Assembly (NCBI GenBank): GCA_019747795.1
Contig: JAIEQK010000315.1
Location: 1 to 40,822, forward strand
DNA from: Gammaproteobacteria bacterium
GTDB taxonomy: Bacteria; Pseudomonadota; Gammaproteobacteria; Ga0077536
Length of the DNA stretch: 40,822 nucleotides
Reading direction: 5' to 3'
In this document: in pieces, positions 26,052-33,619 of the stretch
Numbering within the stretch: the stretch's first letter is position 1
Layout of the letters: each line of letters opens with the position of its first letter
Position numbers and translations under genes: made by a program
Notes under the pieces: model-generated
The model's input: the letters and a program-made list of their open reading frames with translations, nothing else
The model's database searches: none
What the model was told of the DNA's origin: nothing

Positions 26052-26696
26052 TCAATTCAGCGCGCAGCTGCGCCGAACGGCGGTCGACACCAGGTAGACG
26101 TCGTTGGTCTTGTCGCGCGCAAGGCCGCACAGCACCTCGGTCTTGACCGCGTAGCCGCTGGTCCGTTCGGCGATCAGGAAGGTGTAGCGCGGGCTGCAGT
26201 TGGACGAGCAGCGCGCGTACAGCAGGCGACCGTCCTCGCCGCGGCCCTGGGAGAATTCCATGATCCACTGGTTCATGGCATCGACGCTCGGAAATTCGCG
26301 CTGGTCGAAGGTCAGGGGACGCGAGCGCGTTTCGCTTTCGAACTGGCGGCACACGTCGCGCTGCTGTTCGTCGGCGAGGAAGGCGGTGGGCGTCACTCGG
26401 TAGACGATCTGCGACCGTTCGCGCGCCGGGCAATGGGGGCCACAGTCTGCGCGCGCGGTCTTGCGGTCGAGATCGAAGGCCTTGGTCAGCAGGCGGCCCG
26501 CCACCACGCGGATGGAGCTGGGGTCCTCGGCGATGTTCTGCACGATGCCGACCGAGCCGGTCTCGGTGGCGAGCGGCACCTCGTGTTGATGGCCGCCGCA
26601 GGTCGGGCCCACTACGGCAGGCGCCTCTGCGGCGCCGCAAACGAGCGGGAGACAGGTCAGGCCAGCCAGCCAAAGGCGCGGGAGTCTTCGCAGCAT
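26052..26696 (-). CDS. Cys-rich secreted protein of unknown function
   Basis: 214 residues from the ATG at 26696; an earlier start at 26741 would add 15 residues before the signal peptide. The N-terminus is a classic signal peptide: basic MLRRLPRLW, hydrophobic core, then likely cleavage at GAAEA/PA. The mature part has eight cysteines (PTCGG, ADCGPHC, DVCRQ, ARCSSNC, LCGL, RSCAL), an even number that suits disulfides in the periplasm. I recognise no domain. A weak GGTGA lies upstream. It is the first gene of a pair with the sterol-desaturase-type gene. Confidence 0.7.
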   Translation of the reverse strand: MLRRLPRLWLAGLTCLPLVCGAAEAPAVVGPTCGGHQHEVPLATETGSVGIVQNIAEDPSSIRVVAGRLLTKAFDLDRKTARADCGPHCPARERSQIVYRVTPTAFLADEQQRDVCRQFESETRSRPLTFDQREFPSVDAMNQWIMEFSQGRGEDGRLLYARCSSNCSPRYTFLIAERTSGYAVKTEVLCGLARDKTNDVYLVSTAVRRSCALN

Positions 26697-26766
26697 TGGT
26701 TCACCGTGGGAACCATCACGACAAGTGGATGGTATTGACAAAGGCTCAAGAAATCAATCGTTAATT

Positions 26767-26794
26767 GGGCTGATCTCATCCATGTTATCAGCCC
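26767..26794. promoter_or_regulatory. Inverted repeat GGGCTGAT-N12-ATCAGCCC, possible operator
   Basis: A perfect 8-bp inverted repeat inside the locally AT-rich divergent region between the Cys-rich protein gene and the GST gene. It lies about 70 bases upstream of the minus-strand start. It could be a regulator site or a hairpin. No regulator gene is adjacent. Confidence 0.4.
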
Positions 26795-26854
26795 TCGGAA
26801 CGCTCGGGTCATAAGACCTCATCCGTTCGGGCGCTTGAGGCCGCCTCGCGGCGG

Positions 26855-26877
26855 CGCATGGTGCGTCGCACCATGCG
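26855..26877. promoter_or_regulatory. Perfect palindrome CGCATGGTGC-GTC-GCACCATGCG
   Basis: A 10-bp perfect stem around a 3-base centre, about 90 bases upstream of the predicted GST -35 box. The rest of this 370-base intergenic stretch (26697-27066) holds the other inverted repeat and the GST promoter; I see no additional gene. Function unknown: operator or terminator-like hairpin. Confidence 0.4.
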
Positions 26878-26963
26878 AAATGTAAAGCGCGCGCAGCATG
26901 TCAACTCGAAATGACGGGTGCCTGAACGGCTGCCTGTGTTGCTCACGCCTGTCCCCTCATCGA

Positions 26964-26992
26964 TTGACGCGCTCGCGGCCCCTCCCTATAAC
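26964..26992 (+). promoter_or_regulatory. Sigma-70 promoter for the GST gene
   Basis: TTGACG (26964-26969), exactly 17 bases, then TATAAC (26987-26992). Each box matches consensus at 5 of 6 positions. The transcript would start near 26999, giving a leader of about 68 bases before the ATG at 27067. This is the best vegetative promoter in the window. Confidence 0.75.
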
Positions 26993-27066
26993 GGCCGTTC
27001 CCGATCACCTTCGGGAACGCGCCGGCGCTCGTGCCGGCGAGGCCAGACCAGCGAGGAGAAAACGAA

Positions 27067-27717
27067 ATGAAGCTGCTGAATTCCTTTGGCCCGAACCCGC
27101 GACTCGTGCGCATGTTCATGGCCGAGAAGGGCATCACCCTGCCCAGCGAAGACCTGGACCTGCTCGGCGGCGCGAATCGCCAGGCGCCCTACCTGAGCAA
27201 GAACCCCGCGGGTCAGACGCCGGCGCTGGAACTGGACGACGGCACGGTGATCGCCGAGACCGTGACCATCTGCGAGTACCTGGAGGAGAAGCATCCGACC
27301 CCGGCACTGGTGGGCACCACGGCCGAGCAGCGCGCCGAGACGCGCATGTGGGTGCGGCGGGTGGAGCTCAACATCACGGAGTACATGTACAACGGCTTCC
27401 GCTTCGCCGAAGGCATCGAGATCTTCCGCAACCGCATGCTGTGCCTGCCGGAGGCCGCGGCTGGTCTGAAGGCCAAGGGCAAGGCCGGCCGCGAATGGCT
27501 GAACGGCCTCATGGCGGGTCGTGACTTCATCGTCGGCAGCCGCTTCAGCCTGGCCGACATCGTGTTCTTCGCCTGCGTGGATTTCGCCAAGGGCGTGGGT
27601 CAGCCGCTGGAACCCGAGTTCGCCAACCTGACCGCGTGGTATGCGCGCGTCGCGGCGCGTCCGAGCGCCCAGTCGAGCCTGCATCCGGCGGCGCCGCAGC
27701 TCAAGATGGCGGGCTGA
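27067..27717 (+). CDS. Glutathione S-transferase
   Basis: 216 residues. The N-terminal thioredoxin-like domain (about 1-78) has LLNSFGPNPRLVRMFMAEKGI, the cis-proline region NPAGQTPALEL and the glutathione-binding DGTVIAETVTICEYLEE, with the Glu/Ser-Thr signature of GSTs. The C-terminal helical domain ends with FIVGSRFSLADIVFFACVDFAKG. It would join glutathione to electrophiles, or serve a degradative step; the substrate class is not readable. GAGGAG eight bases before the ATG fixes the start, and a consensus-like sigma-70 promoter lies upstream. Two strong hairpins follow the stop. Confidence 0.92.
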   Translation: MKLLNSFGPNPRLVRMFMAEKGITLPSEDLDLLGGANRQAPYLSKNPAGQTPALELDDGTVIAETVTICEYLEEKHPTPALVGTTAEQRAETRMWVRRVELNITEYMYNGFRFAEGIEIFRNRMLCLPEAAAGLKAKGKAGREWLNGLMAGRDFIVGSRFSLADIVFFACVDFAKGVGQPLEPEFANLTAWYARVAARPSAQSSLHPAAPQLKMAG

Positions 27718-27724
27718 TCGGCAA

Positions 27725-27753
27725 GGACGAGGGCGGCGCAGCCGCCCTCGTCC
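27725..27753. terminator. Strong hairpin after the GST gene
   Basis: A perfect 13-bp stem beginning GGACGAGGGCGGC around a GCA loop, seven bases after the GST stop, in the gap between converging genes. No T-run on either strand; probably a two-way terminator. Confidence 0.65.
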
Positions 27754-27756
27754 AGC

Positions 27757-27780
27757 GGGCGCGCGAAGGGTCGCGCGCCC
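27757..27780. terminator. Second hairpin between GST and LLM oxidoreductase genes
   Basis: A perfect 10-bp stem GGGCGCGCGA/TCGCGCGCCC with an AGGG loop, 13 bases after the stop of the minus-strand gene and next to the hairpin at 27725. It probably ends that transcript. Confidence 0.6.
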
Positions 27781-27793
27781 GTGACAGCAAGGC

Positions 27794-28933
27794 TCAGGCC
27801 GCCTTGCTGTCGTCGCGCAGGAAGGCCGGCGCCGCGTCCACCTCGGTGTCGAACAGCGGACGGTGGCCGAGCTTCTTCAGTTCCGGCACCACATCCTTCG
27901 CGAACAGCTCGAGGTTGCCGCGCGCGACCGCTTCCGACATGCCGGCATAGCTGAACACGCCGGTGAAGCCGCAGCAGTCGGTGCGCGAGTGCACGTCCTT
28001 GATCTTCTCGTAGCACATCTCGGGCGTGCCCCAGATCTGCAGGCTCATGAAGAACTCGGTCATCGCATCGACGCCCAGGGTGGCGACGGTGTCGGTCATG
28101 CGCTTGTAGTGCTCGTAGCCGGTGGTGCCTTCGAAGTGGCTGCCGCCCATCTCGTAGTGCTTGACCACCGAATGCCAGTAGCCGCCGATGTACTTGCGCG
28201 CCATCTCCTCGGCGCGGCCGGCGTCCTTGTCGCAGGCCACCCAGCCGGTGACGTAGGGACGCGGCGGGGCGACGCCCTGCTCCTTGCGGTACAGGTCCGC
28301 GTAGTCCTTGAGTTCCTTGGCGTGCTCTTCCCACGGCTTCTGCGGAATCACCAGCAGGCCGACCCCGAGGCGCGCCATGATCAGCGCCGACTCCGGCGAC
28401 ACGGCGGCGGCGTAGGTGCGGTTCTTGAACGAGCGGAAGGGTTCGGGACGGATGCGCGCGCGCGGCTGCTTGATGTGCTTGCCGTCGTACTCGCAGTAGC
28501 CCTGCTCGAGGCCCTGCAGGATGGTCTCGGCGCACTCGACGAAGCGCTCGCGCGATTCACCCATCGGCACGCGGAAGCCCTCGAATTCCACGCGCCCGAG
28601 CCCGCGACCGATGCCGACCAGCAGGCGACCCTCGGACATGCAGTCGAGCATGGCGATCTTCTCGGCGATGCGCAGCGGGTCGTTCCAGGGCAGCACGATG
28701 ACCATGGTGCCGAGCTTGACCTTCTTGCTGTGCCCGCCGACGAAGGACAGGAACTGCGTGACGTCCGGCGTCATCGTGTAGTCGGTGAAGTGGTGCTCGA
28801 CGCCCCACACCGACTCGTAGCCCAGGCTCTCCGCCGACAGGGCGAGCTTCATGTCCTGCTGATAGACGGCGTAATCGCTGTGTCCGCTGTCGCGGCCCGG
28901 GTTCTGGAAGATGGCGGCCATACCTACATGCAT
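27794..28933 (-). CDS. LLM-class flavin-dependent oxidoreductase
   Basis: 379 residues from the ATG at 28933, preceded by GAGGAG; an upstream in-frame start is unlikely. This is the luciferase-like (F420/FMN) TIM-barrel family. Marks are ESLGYESVWGVEHHFTDYTMTPDVTQFLSFV, LGTMVIVLPWNDPLRIAEKIAMLDCMSEGRLLVGIGRGLGRVEFEGF, and RTYAAAVSPESALIMARLGVG. It resembles the flavin monooxygenase branch that usually needs a separate reductase, which is not adjacent. It may attack a hydrophobic organic compound, but the substrate cannot be read. Confidence 0.9.
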   Translation of the reverse strand: MHVGMAAIFQNPGRDSGHSDYAVYQQDMKLALSAESLGYESVWGVEHHFTDYTMTPDVTQFLSFVGGHSKKVKLGTMVIVLPWNDPLRIAEKIAMLDCMSEGRLLVGIGRGLGRVEFEGFRVPMGESRERFVECAETILQGLEQGYCEYDGKHIKQPRARIRPEPFRSFKNRTYAAAVSPESALIMARLGVGLLVIPQKPWEEHAKELKDYADLYRKEQGVAPPRPYVTGWVACDKDAGRAEEMARKYIGGYWHSVVKHYEMGGSHFEGTTGYEHYKRMTDTVATLGVDAMTEFFMSLQIWGTPEMCYEKIKDVHSRTDCCGFTGVFSYAGMSEAVARGNLELFAKDVVPELKKLGHRPLFDTEVDAAPAFLRDDSKAA

Positions 28934-29197
28934 GTTCGAGACTCCTCGGCTTGCGCCGTGAAAATGGTGGCGTTGAACCCTCAAGTAGACGGGGCGCGCG
29001 CCGGCCCGTCAACCCGGGGGGCGCCGGCTCGGCTGCCGTGGCGGGGACTTGAGCCCTGAATGTTAAAGATGCGCACCACGCCGCACTTCGGGCTTGCCCG
29101 TGCGTCGAAGGCTGGTGAATGATGAGCCGTCGCCGGCCCGCGCCGGTGGCGCCAGGGGGGTAGGACACTCTGGAAGTACGAGCGGGAGCAGAATTGA

Positions 29198-29569
29198 ATG
29201 AATACCAAGATTCCACACCGTGCCTGGCGCGCGCTGGCCGTTGCCAGTGCGCTGACCATGTCGGGTTCGCTGCAGGCGGCGCCGGGCCCCAATGATGGCG
29301 CGCTCCGCGTGGTGTCCACGGAGGTGCGGAGCGAAGGCGACGCGACCGTGGTCGCAGCGCGCATCTCGCGCAGTCTCCTGACCCGCGTGCTGACGCCGCG
29401 CGTGCTGCGCATCGCCATCGTCGACGGCCAGGGCAACGCGCGCGCCGAGCAGCGCCGCGTGGTCGGGCCGGCGCAGCTGGCGCGGGGCAATACCCGCGAC
29501 GCTTTTGTCGGCGCGCGTCTCCCCGCGGTGGCCGGGGCGGCCGAGCGGGTGGTGGTCGAACTGCTCTAG
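29198..29569 (+). CDS. Small secreted protein of unknown function
   Basis: 123 residues. A signal peptide (KIPHRAWRALAVASALTMSGSLQA, cleavage about residue 27 at LQA/AP) precedes about 95 residues with alternating strands (LRVVSTEVRSEGDATVVAARISRSLL, PRVLRIAIVDGQGNARAEQRRVVG), suggesting a small beta-sandwich. I recognise no family. GGGAG about ten bases before the ATG supports the start. It is divergent from the LLM gene and converges with the porin gene, with ten bases between stops. Confidence 0.6.
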   Translation: MNTKIPHRAWRALAVASALTMSGSLQAAPGPNDGALRVVSTEVRSEGDATVVAARISRSLLTRVLTPRVLRIAIVDGQGNARAEQRRVVGPAQLARGNTRDAFVGARLPAVAGAAERVVVELL

Positions 29570-29579
29570 GCGCGGCTCG

Positions 29580-30794
29580 TCACAGCGCGATCTGCACCCG
29601 CAGGCCGAGGACCAGGGCGTCGTCGAGGGTACCGTCGGTGCCCGGGTCGATGACGTACTGCAGGTCCGGCTGGACGGACAGCCAGGGCGCCGGCGTGACC
29701 AGGTAGGTCAACTCGAGGGCGGTCTCGGCGCGTTCGGCGGTCGGGTCGAGGCGCATGAAATGGTCGCCATTCCGCGCGTGGGCCAAGGCCAGGCCGGCCA
29801 CGTCCGCCGGCCGGCAGGCGCAGGGCCCGGTCCAGTTGACGCCGGCGCCGACGTAGGTCGATATCTGGTTGTTGTCGCCGTCGGCGAATCCAAGCTGGGT
29901 GAAGACTCCGACGCCGCGCCCATCCTCCTGCCGCCACAGATCGCTCTCCGCGATCGCGTAGATCCCTGAGTTGTCGTCCCGCGGCACGCCGTCCAGGTCG
30001 TCGAAGTTGGCGGTGCGATACCAGCCGCCGACGCCAAGCTTGTAGTAGCGCCCCTCGCCACCGAGCAGGCCGGCCTCGGCGATGGCGAACACGCCGTCGC
30101 CGTGATCGAACTGGATCTGCGGGCCGTAGGGATTGTCGGGGTCGCCCGCCACACCGTCGTACACCGCGGCGAGCAGGTAGGTGTTCGGCGTCCAGTTCAG
30201 CCGCAGACGTATGCCCGGCGCGGTGACCGGAAAGGTCGAGGGGCCGGCCTGCGTCACGTCGATGCCGATGCCGAGCGAGCTGTTCATGAACAGCGTGCTC
30301 ATCTCCGTGAGATAGAAGTCCTCGTTGATTTCGTGCAGGCCAACCAGCAGGCCGAGGCGATCATCCAGCAGGCGCTGCTCGTAGCTGAGACCGTAGAAGG
30401 TCACCGTGTTGACGATGGCTTCGTGGTTGCTGGAGATCTGGATGTCGCCCACGCGTTGACTCGGGAAGCCCCCCACGGCACCGATGATGTGCATGCGGAA
30501 GGTGCCGTTCTGCCACCAGCCCGCGGTGCCGGTATCCAGGTTGAATACCACGTCCAGATTGCCGAGCGCCTCGACGCCGCGCGAGCGGCCGCCATCGACG
30601 ACCGCCATCACGTCGCTGGTGGCGACGAACTCCATGTCCAGGCCGCGTTCGGCGAGCGCCGAACGGTGGCCGTTCCAGTCGCCGAGCAGCCAGGGCTGCG
30701 CGTCATCGGCGGCCGTGGCCCCCTGCGCCAGCCAGGATCCGGCCAGCAGGGCCCAGGCCCGTGCGCCTCCGCGCACGCTCAGAACTCGTTCCAT
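29580..30794 (-). CDS. OprB-family carbohydrate-type porin
   Basis: 404 residues. A signal peptide (about 1-28, ending [11 protein letters not shown]) precedes a Gly/Asp/aromatic-rich beta-barrel of alternating strands: [27 protein letters not shown] at the start, [27 protein letters not shown] in the middle, and a terminal run of strands ending LGLRVQIAL. The opening DWNG and the layout are those of OprB, outer-membrane porins selective for sugars. Here the substrate may differ. Its ATG lies 16 bases inside the end of the chemoreceptor gene, so the two form an operon. I infer that the porin and receptor may serve the same nutrient. Confidence 0.85.
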   Translation of the reverse strand: MERVLSVRGGARAWALLAGSWLAQGATAADDAQPWLLGDWNGHRSALAERGLDMEFVATSDVMAVVDGGRSRGVEALGNLDVVFNLDTGTAGWWQNGTFRMHIIGAVGGFPSQRVGDIQISSNHEAIVNTVTFYGLSYEQRLLDDRLGLLVGLHEINEDFYLTEMSTLFMNSSLGIGIDVTQAGPSTFPVTAPGIRLRLNWTPNTYLLAAVYDGVAGDPDNPYGPQIQFDHGDGVFAIAEAGLLGGEGRYYKLGVGGWYRTANFDDLDGVPRDDNSGIYAIAESDLWRQEDGRGVGVFTQLGFADGDNNQISTYVGAGVNWTGPCACRPADVAGLALAHARNGDHFMRLDPTAERAETALELTYLVTPAPWLSVQPDLQYVIDPGTDGTLDDALVLGLRVQIAL

Positions 30795-31525
30795 ACGTCA
30801 CTCCCGTTGCCGCCCGCGGCGATCAGCGTTGCGGCTGGCGCGGCCGCCGGCGCGGCGCGCTCGGACCACGGCCGGTTGGCCTTGCGGCGCTCGACGCGCG
30901 GCGCTTCCGTCGCTTCCACCTGGGGGGCGGTAGCGTCGGCGGCGCCGCCCTTGAAGAAGGCCATGAGATCGGTCAGGGACCGCGTCTCGTCGTCCATCGA
31001 CTCGCTGGCCGCGGTCGCTTCCTCGACCAGCGCGGCGTTCTGCTGTGTCACCTCGTCGAGCTGCACCAGCGCGCGGTTGACCTGTTCGATGCCGACCTGC
31101 TGTTCCTCGGAGGCGGCGGTGATCTCGGCGATGATGTCGCTGACGTTCTTCACCGCGCCGACGATGTCGCGCAGCGTGCTGCCCGATTCGTTGACCAGCT
31201 GCGAGCCGTGGTTGACCTTGTCGACGCTGTCGCCGATGAGGTCCTTGATCTCCTTGGCCGCCGCGGCGCTGTTCTGCGCGAGGTTGCGCACCTCGCTCGC
31301 CACCACCGCGAAGCCGCGTCCCTGTTCGCCGGCGCGTGCCGCTTCCACCGCCGCGTTCAGCGCCAGCAGGTTGGTCTGGAAGGCGATGCCGTCGATGACC
31401 GAGATGATGTCGGCGATCTTGGCGCTGGCGCTGTTGATCTCGTTCATCGCGCCGACCGCGTCGGCCACCACCTTGCCGCCCTTTTCGGCCTCGCTGCGCG
31501 CGGAGGCGGCGAGCTGGTTCGCGCG
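30779..31525 (-). pseudogene. Chemoreceptor C-terminal signalling domain, separated by an in-frame TGA
   Basis: This is the rest of the gene at 31526-33412, in the same frame straight after its TGA stop. About 248 residues are open: [20 protein letters not shown], then the highly conserved receptor hairpin tip [41 protein letters not shown], then an Ala/Arg-rich linker. The protein ends VWNEF, which fits the xWxxF pentapeptide that tethers CheR/CheB. There is no further damage, so the interruption is recent, an error, or read through. A GTG at 31471 could restart translation, but such a fragment would lack membrane and sensing parts. The porin gene overlaps its end by 16 bases. Confidence 0.8.
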
Positions 31526-33412
31526 TCACGCGTTCTCGGTGTTCTCCTGCACGCGGGTCGTGAGCGACTGGATGGCCGAGGTGGTCTCCTCGATGGAGGC
31601 CGCCTGTTCCTGGGTGCGACGGTTGAGGTCCTGGTTGCCCTTGGCGATCTCGCTCGCCGAGCTGCCTATGCTGGAGGACGAGTCGCCGATGCGCTTGACC
31701 ATGTTCGCGAGGTTGGCGATGGAGGCGTCCATCGCATCGCGCAGCACCGCGAACTCGCCCTGGTAGTCGCCTTCCATGCGCTTGGACAGGTCGCCGGCCG
31801 CGAGCGCCGTCATGACGGTGCGCGCGGCGGTGATCGGCTGCGCCACGGAATCGAGCATGTTGTTCATGCCCTCGACGATCTTGCGGAAGTCGCCCCAGTG
31901 GCGCTCGAGCGCGGCGCGCTCGTTCAAGCGGCCCGCCTGCGCGGCCTCCACCAGCGTGGTCGCGTCCTCGATCATCGCACGCAGCACTTCGCTGCAGGTG
32001 TTCAGGTTGTTCTTGATGTCGTTGAACGCGCCGTGGAACTCGGCGGTGATCGGCGCCGGCAGCTTGCCGTCGGCGATCGCGCTCAGGTGCGCGGCGGCGA
32101 CGTTCAGCGGCGCGGTGACCGCGTCCATCATCTGGTTGACCGACAGCGCCAGCGCGCGGGTGAAGCCGCGGAAGCGTTCGGCCTCCAGGCGGCTGTCGAG
32201 GCGGCCGGCGGTGGCGTCGTCGAGCACCGCCTGGATCTGGCGCTCCGCTTCGCGCTGCTCGGTGAGATCCACCCACTCGCACACCACGCCGAGGTGCTCG
32301 CCCTGTTCGCCGCGTACCGGGGTGGCGGTGATGGAGAAGGTCTTGCCGCCCAGTACGAACTCGTCGGTGCGCGGCGCGGTCAGGCGCAGCAGCGTGTCGC
32401 GCATGCCCCGGTCTATGTAGAACTGCTCGATGCCGTGTCCGATCATCTGGGCGGTGTCGAAGCCGGGCAGGTCCTTGCGCAGGTCGGCTGCGTAGCGCGC
32501 GAACATCTCGCGCGCGGTGTCGTTGACGTAGACCACGTCCAGGCGGTCGTCACTCAGCACCACGTTGGTGGTGGCGGCGTTCAGGGCCTGCTGCACGCGG
32601 AACGCGGCCTGCGCGCGCAATTGCTCGGCGCGATGCTGCGCATCGAGGTCGTCCAGCACGCCGTTGAACGCGGTCTCCACCCCGGAGAATTCGTGCTTGA
32701 AGCCCGACAGGCGCGTGCCGTTGCTGTCGCCACCGCGCAGCGCTTCAATCGCTGCGCGCAGCGTCTCGAGCGGGTTGACCACGCTGCGCACCAGGAAGTA
32801 GGACACCACCAGCGCGGCGATGGCCGCGGCGAGGATCACGACCGACATCAGCATCACCGACCGCGCGGCCAGTGCGATGGCGGCGGTCTCGGCCTGATTG
32901 GCCTTGTCTTCCACGAGGTCCGAGACCTTGGACATCTCACCCTCGAGCGCGCTGAAGGCGACGAGGAAGTCCGGCATCTGCTTCTCCGCCGCGGCGCTGT
33001 CGGTGAAGGCCTGTTGCACGATGGTATTGGCCGCGGTCTCGTAGGCTTGCAGCGCCGGCGCGACCGACGCGAGGGCCTCCTTCACGTCCGCCGACAGGGG
33101 CAGCGCCTGGTTGTCGGCGAGCACCGTCTCGAAGTTGCCGATGTGCTCCTTCAGATCGCTCTCGACCTCGCGGCGCGCCTCGGCATCGCCACTCGCGGCC
33201 GCGCGCAGCGCTGACAGCACGTCAGCGCGCAGCGCGTCGTGCATCATGTCGGCTTCCATGTGGTTGCGCAGGGCGCTCAATTGGACGTTCAGCACCTTCA
33301 GCGCCTCGCCCTGGGCTTTCTCGCCGTGATAGCCGACGAGACCCACCACCAAGGTGGCGACGATGCTGAAGGCCGCAAAGGTCCATAGTTTCTGCTTGAC
33401 GCTCAGATCCAT
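31526..33412 (-). CDS. Methyl-accepting chemotaxis protein, N-terminal part up to in-frame TGA
   Basis: 628 residues before a TGA stop (31526-31528). Together with the downstream frame it would be an 877-residue receptor. Layout: TM1 about 12-28; a helical periplasmic sensor domain of the four-helix-bundle type (30-182); TM2 185-208; HAMP-like 209-262; a PAS-like domain (275-385, ALNAATTNVVLSDDRLDVVYVND); two further HAMP-like repeats (about 395-520 and 521-575); and the start of the signalling helix up to TTRVQENTENA. The usual sequence next is RQANQL; here it is stop-RANQL, suggesting CGA to TGA. I chose the ATG at 33412 (GGAG six bases upstream) over a longer frame. A sigma-28-like promoter lies upstream. 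Confidence 0.85.
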   Translation of the reverse strand: MDLSVKQKLWTFAAFSIVATLVVGLVGYHGEKAQGEALKVLNVQLSALRNHMEADMMHDALRADVLSALRAAASGDAEARREVESDLKEHIGNFETVLADNQALPLSADVKEALASVAPALQAYETAANTIVQQAFTDSAAAEKQMPDFLVAFSALEGEMSKVSDLVEDKANQAETAAIALAARSVMLMSVVILAAAIAALVVSYFLVRSVVNPLETLRAAIEALRGGDSNGTRLSGFKHEFSGVETAFNGVLDDLDAQHRAEQLRAQAAFRVQQALNAATTNVVLSDDRLDVVYVNDTAREMFARYAADLRKDLPGFDTAQMIGHGIEQFYIDRGMRDTLLRLTAPRTDEFVLGGKTFSITATPVRGEQGEHLGVVCEWVDLTEQREAERQIQAVLDDATAGRLDSRLEAERFRGFTRALALSVNQMMDAVTAPLNVAAAHLSAIADGKLPAPITAEFHGAFNDIKNNLNTCSEVLRAMIEDATTLVEAAQAGRLNERAALERHWGDFRKIVEGMNNMLDSVAQPITAARTVMTALAAGDLSKRMEGDYQGEFAVLRDAMDASIANLANMVKRIGDSSSSIGSSASEIAKGNQDLNRRTQEQAASIEETTSAIQSLTTRVQENTENA

Positions 33413-33482
33413 GTCCGACTCCGAATTGACGACTGCTCGCGGCGCGCGCAGCGCGCGGGCCAATGGTGGAAAAGCTCCTCCA

Positions 33483-33510
33483 CTAGCGACCGGGGGGCGG
33501 GGTTTCTTTA
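33483..33510 (-). promoter_or_regulatory. Candidate sigma-28 promoter for the chemoreceptor gene
   Basis: The minus strand reads TAAAGAAA, 12 bases, then GTCGCTAG, about 70-100 bases upstream of the ATG at 33412. The -35 keeps TAAAG; the -10 matches GCCGATAA at 5 of 8. It is weaker than the sites before motA and the PilZ gene, but has the same spacer. The remaining 200 bases between this gene and the ABC transporter hold no gene. Confidence 0.45.
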
Positions 33511-33594
33511 GAACGAGGGCGGCGCGGGCGAGGCGGCGCACCCGGCTGAAGACGCCGCGGGACGGGGCGTCGATGGGGTCTGGAGTGTCGAGCG

Positions 33595-33615
33595 GGCCGC
33601 GCCTCGCGCGCGGCC
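33595..33615. terminator. Hairpin after the ABC exporter gene
   Basis: A perfect 8-bp stem GGCCGCGC/GCGCGGCC with a 5-base loop, four bases beyond the stop of the minus-strand ABC gene. No T-run. Confidence 0.5.
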
Positions 33616-33619
33616 GGGC

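Noticed and set aside
11468-31528. Genetic recoding (a stop codon used as sense) as a general feature of the genome
   Set aside because: The two internal stops are different codons (TAA and TGA), while the other genes end normally with TAA, TAG or TGA. No recoding signal such as a SECIS element was seen next to the TGA.
30761-33214. An 817-codon plus-strand open frame opposite the chemoreceptor gene
   Set aside because: It is low-complexity Arg/His/Val/Gly sequence antisense to a recognisable receptor, typical of GC-rich shadow frames.
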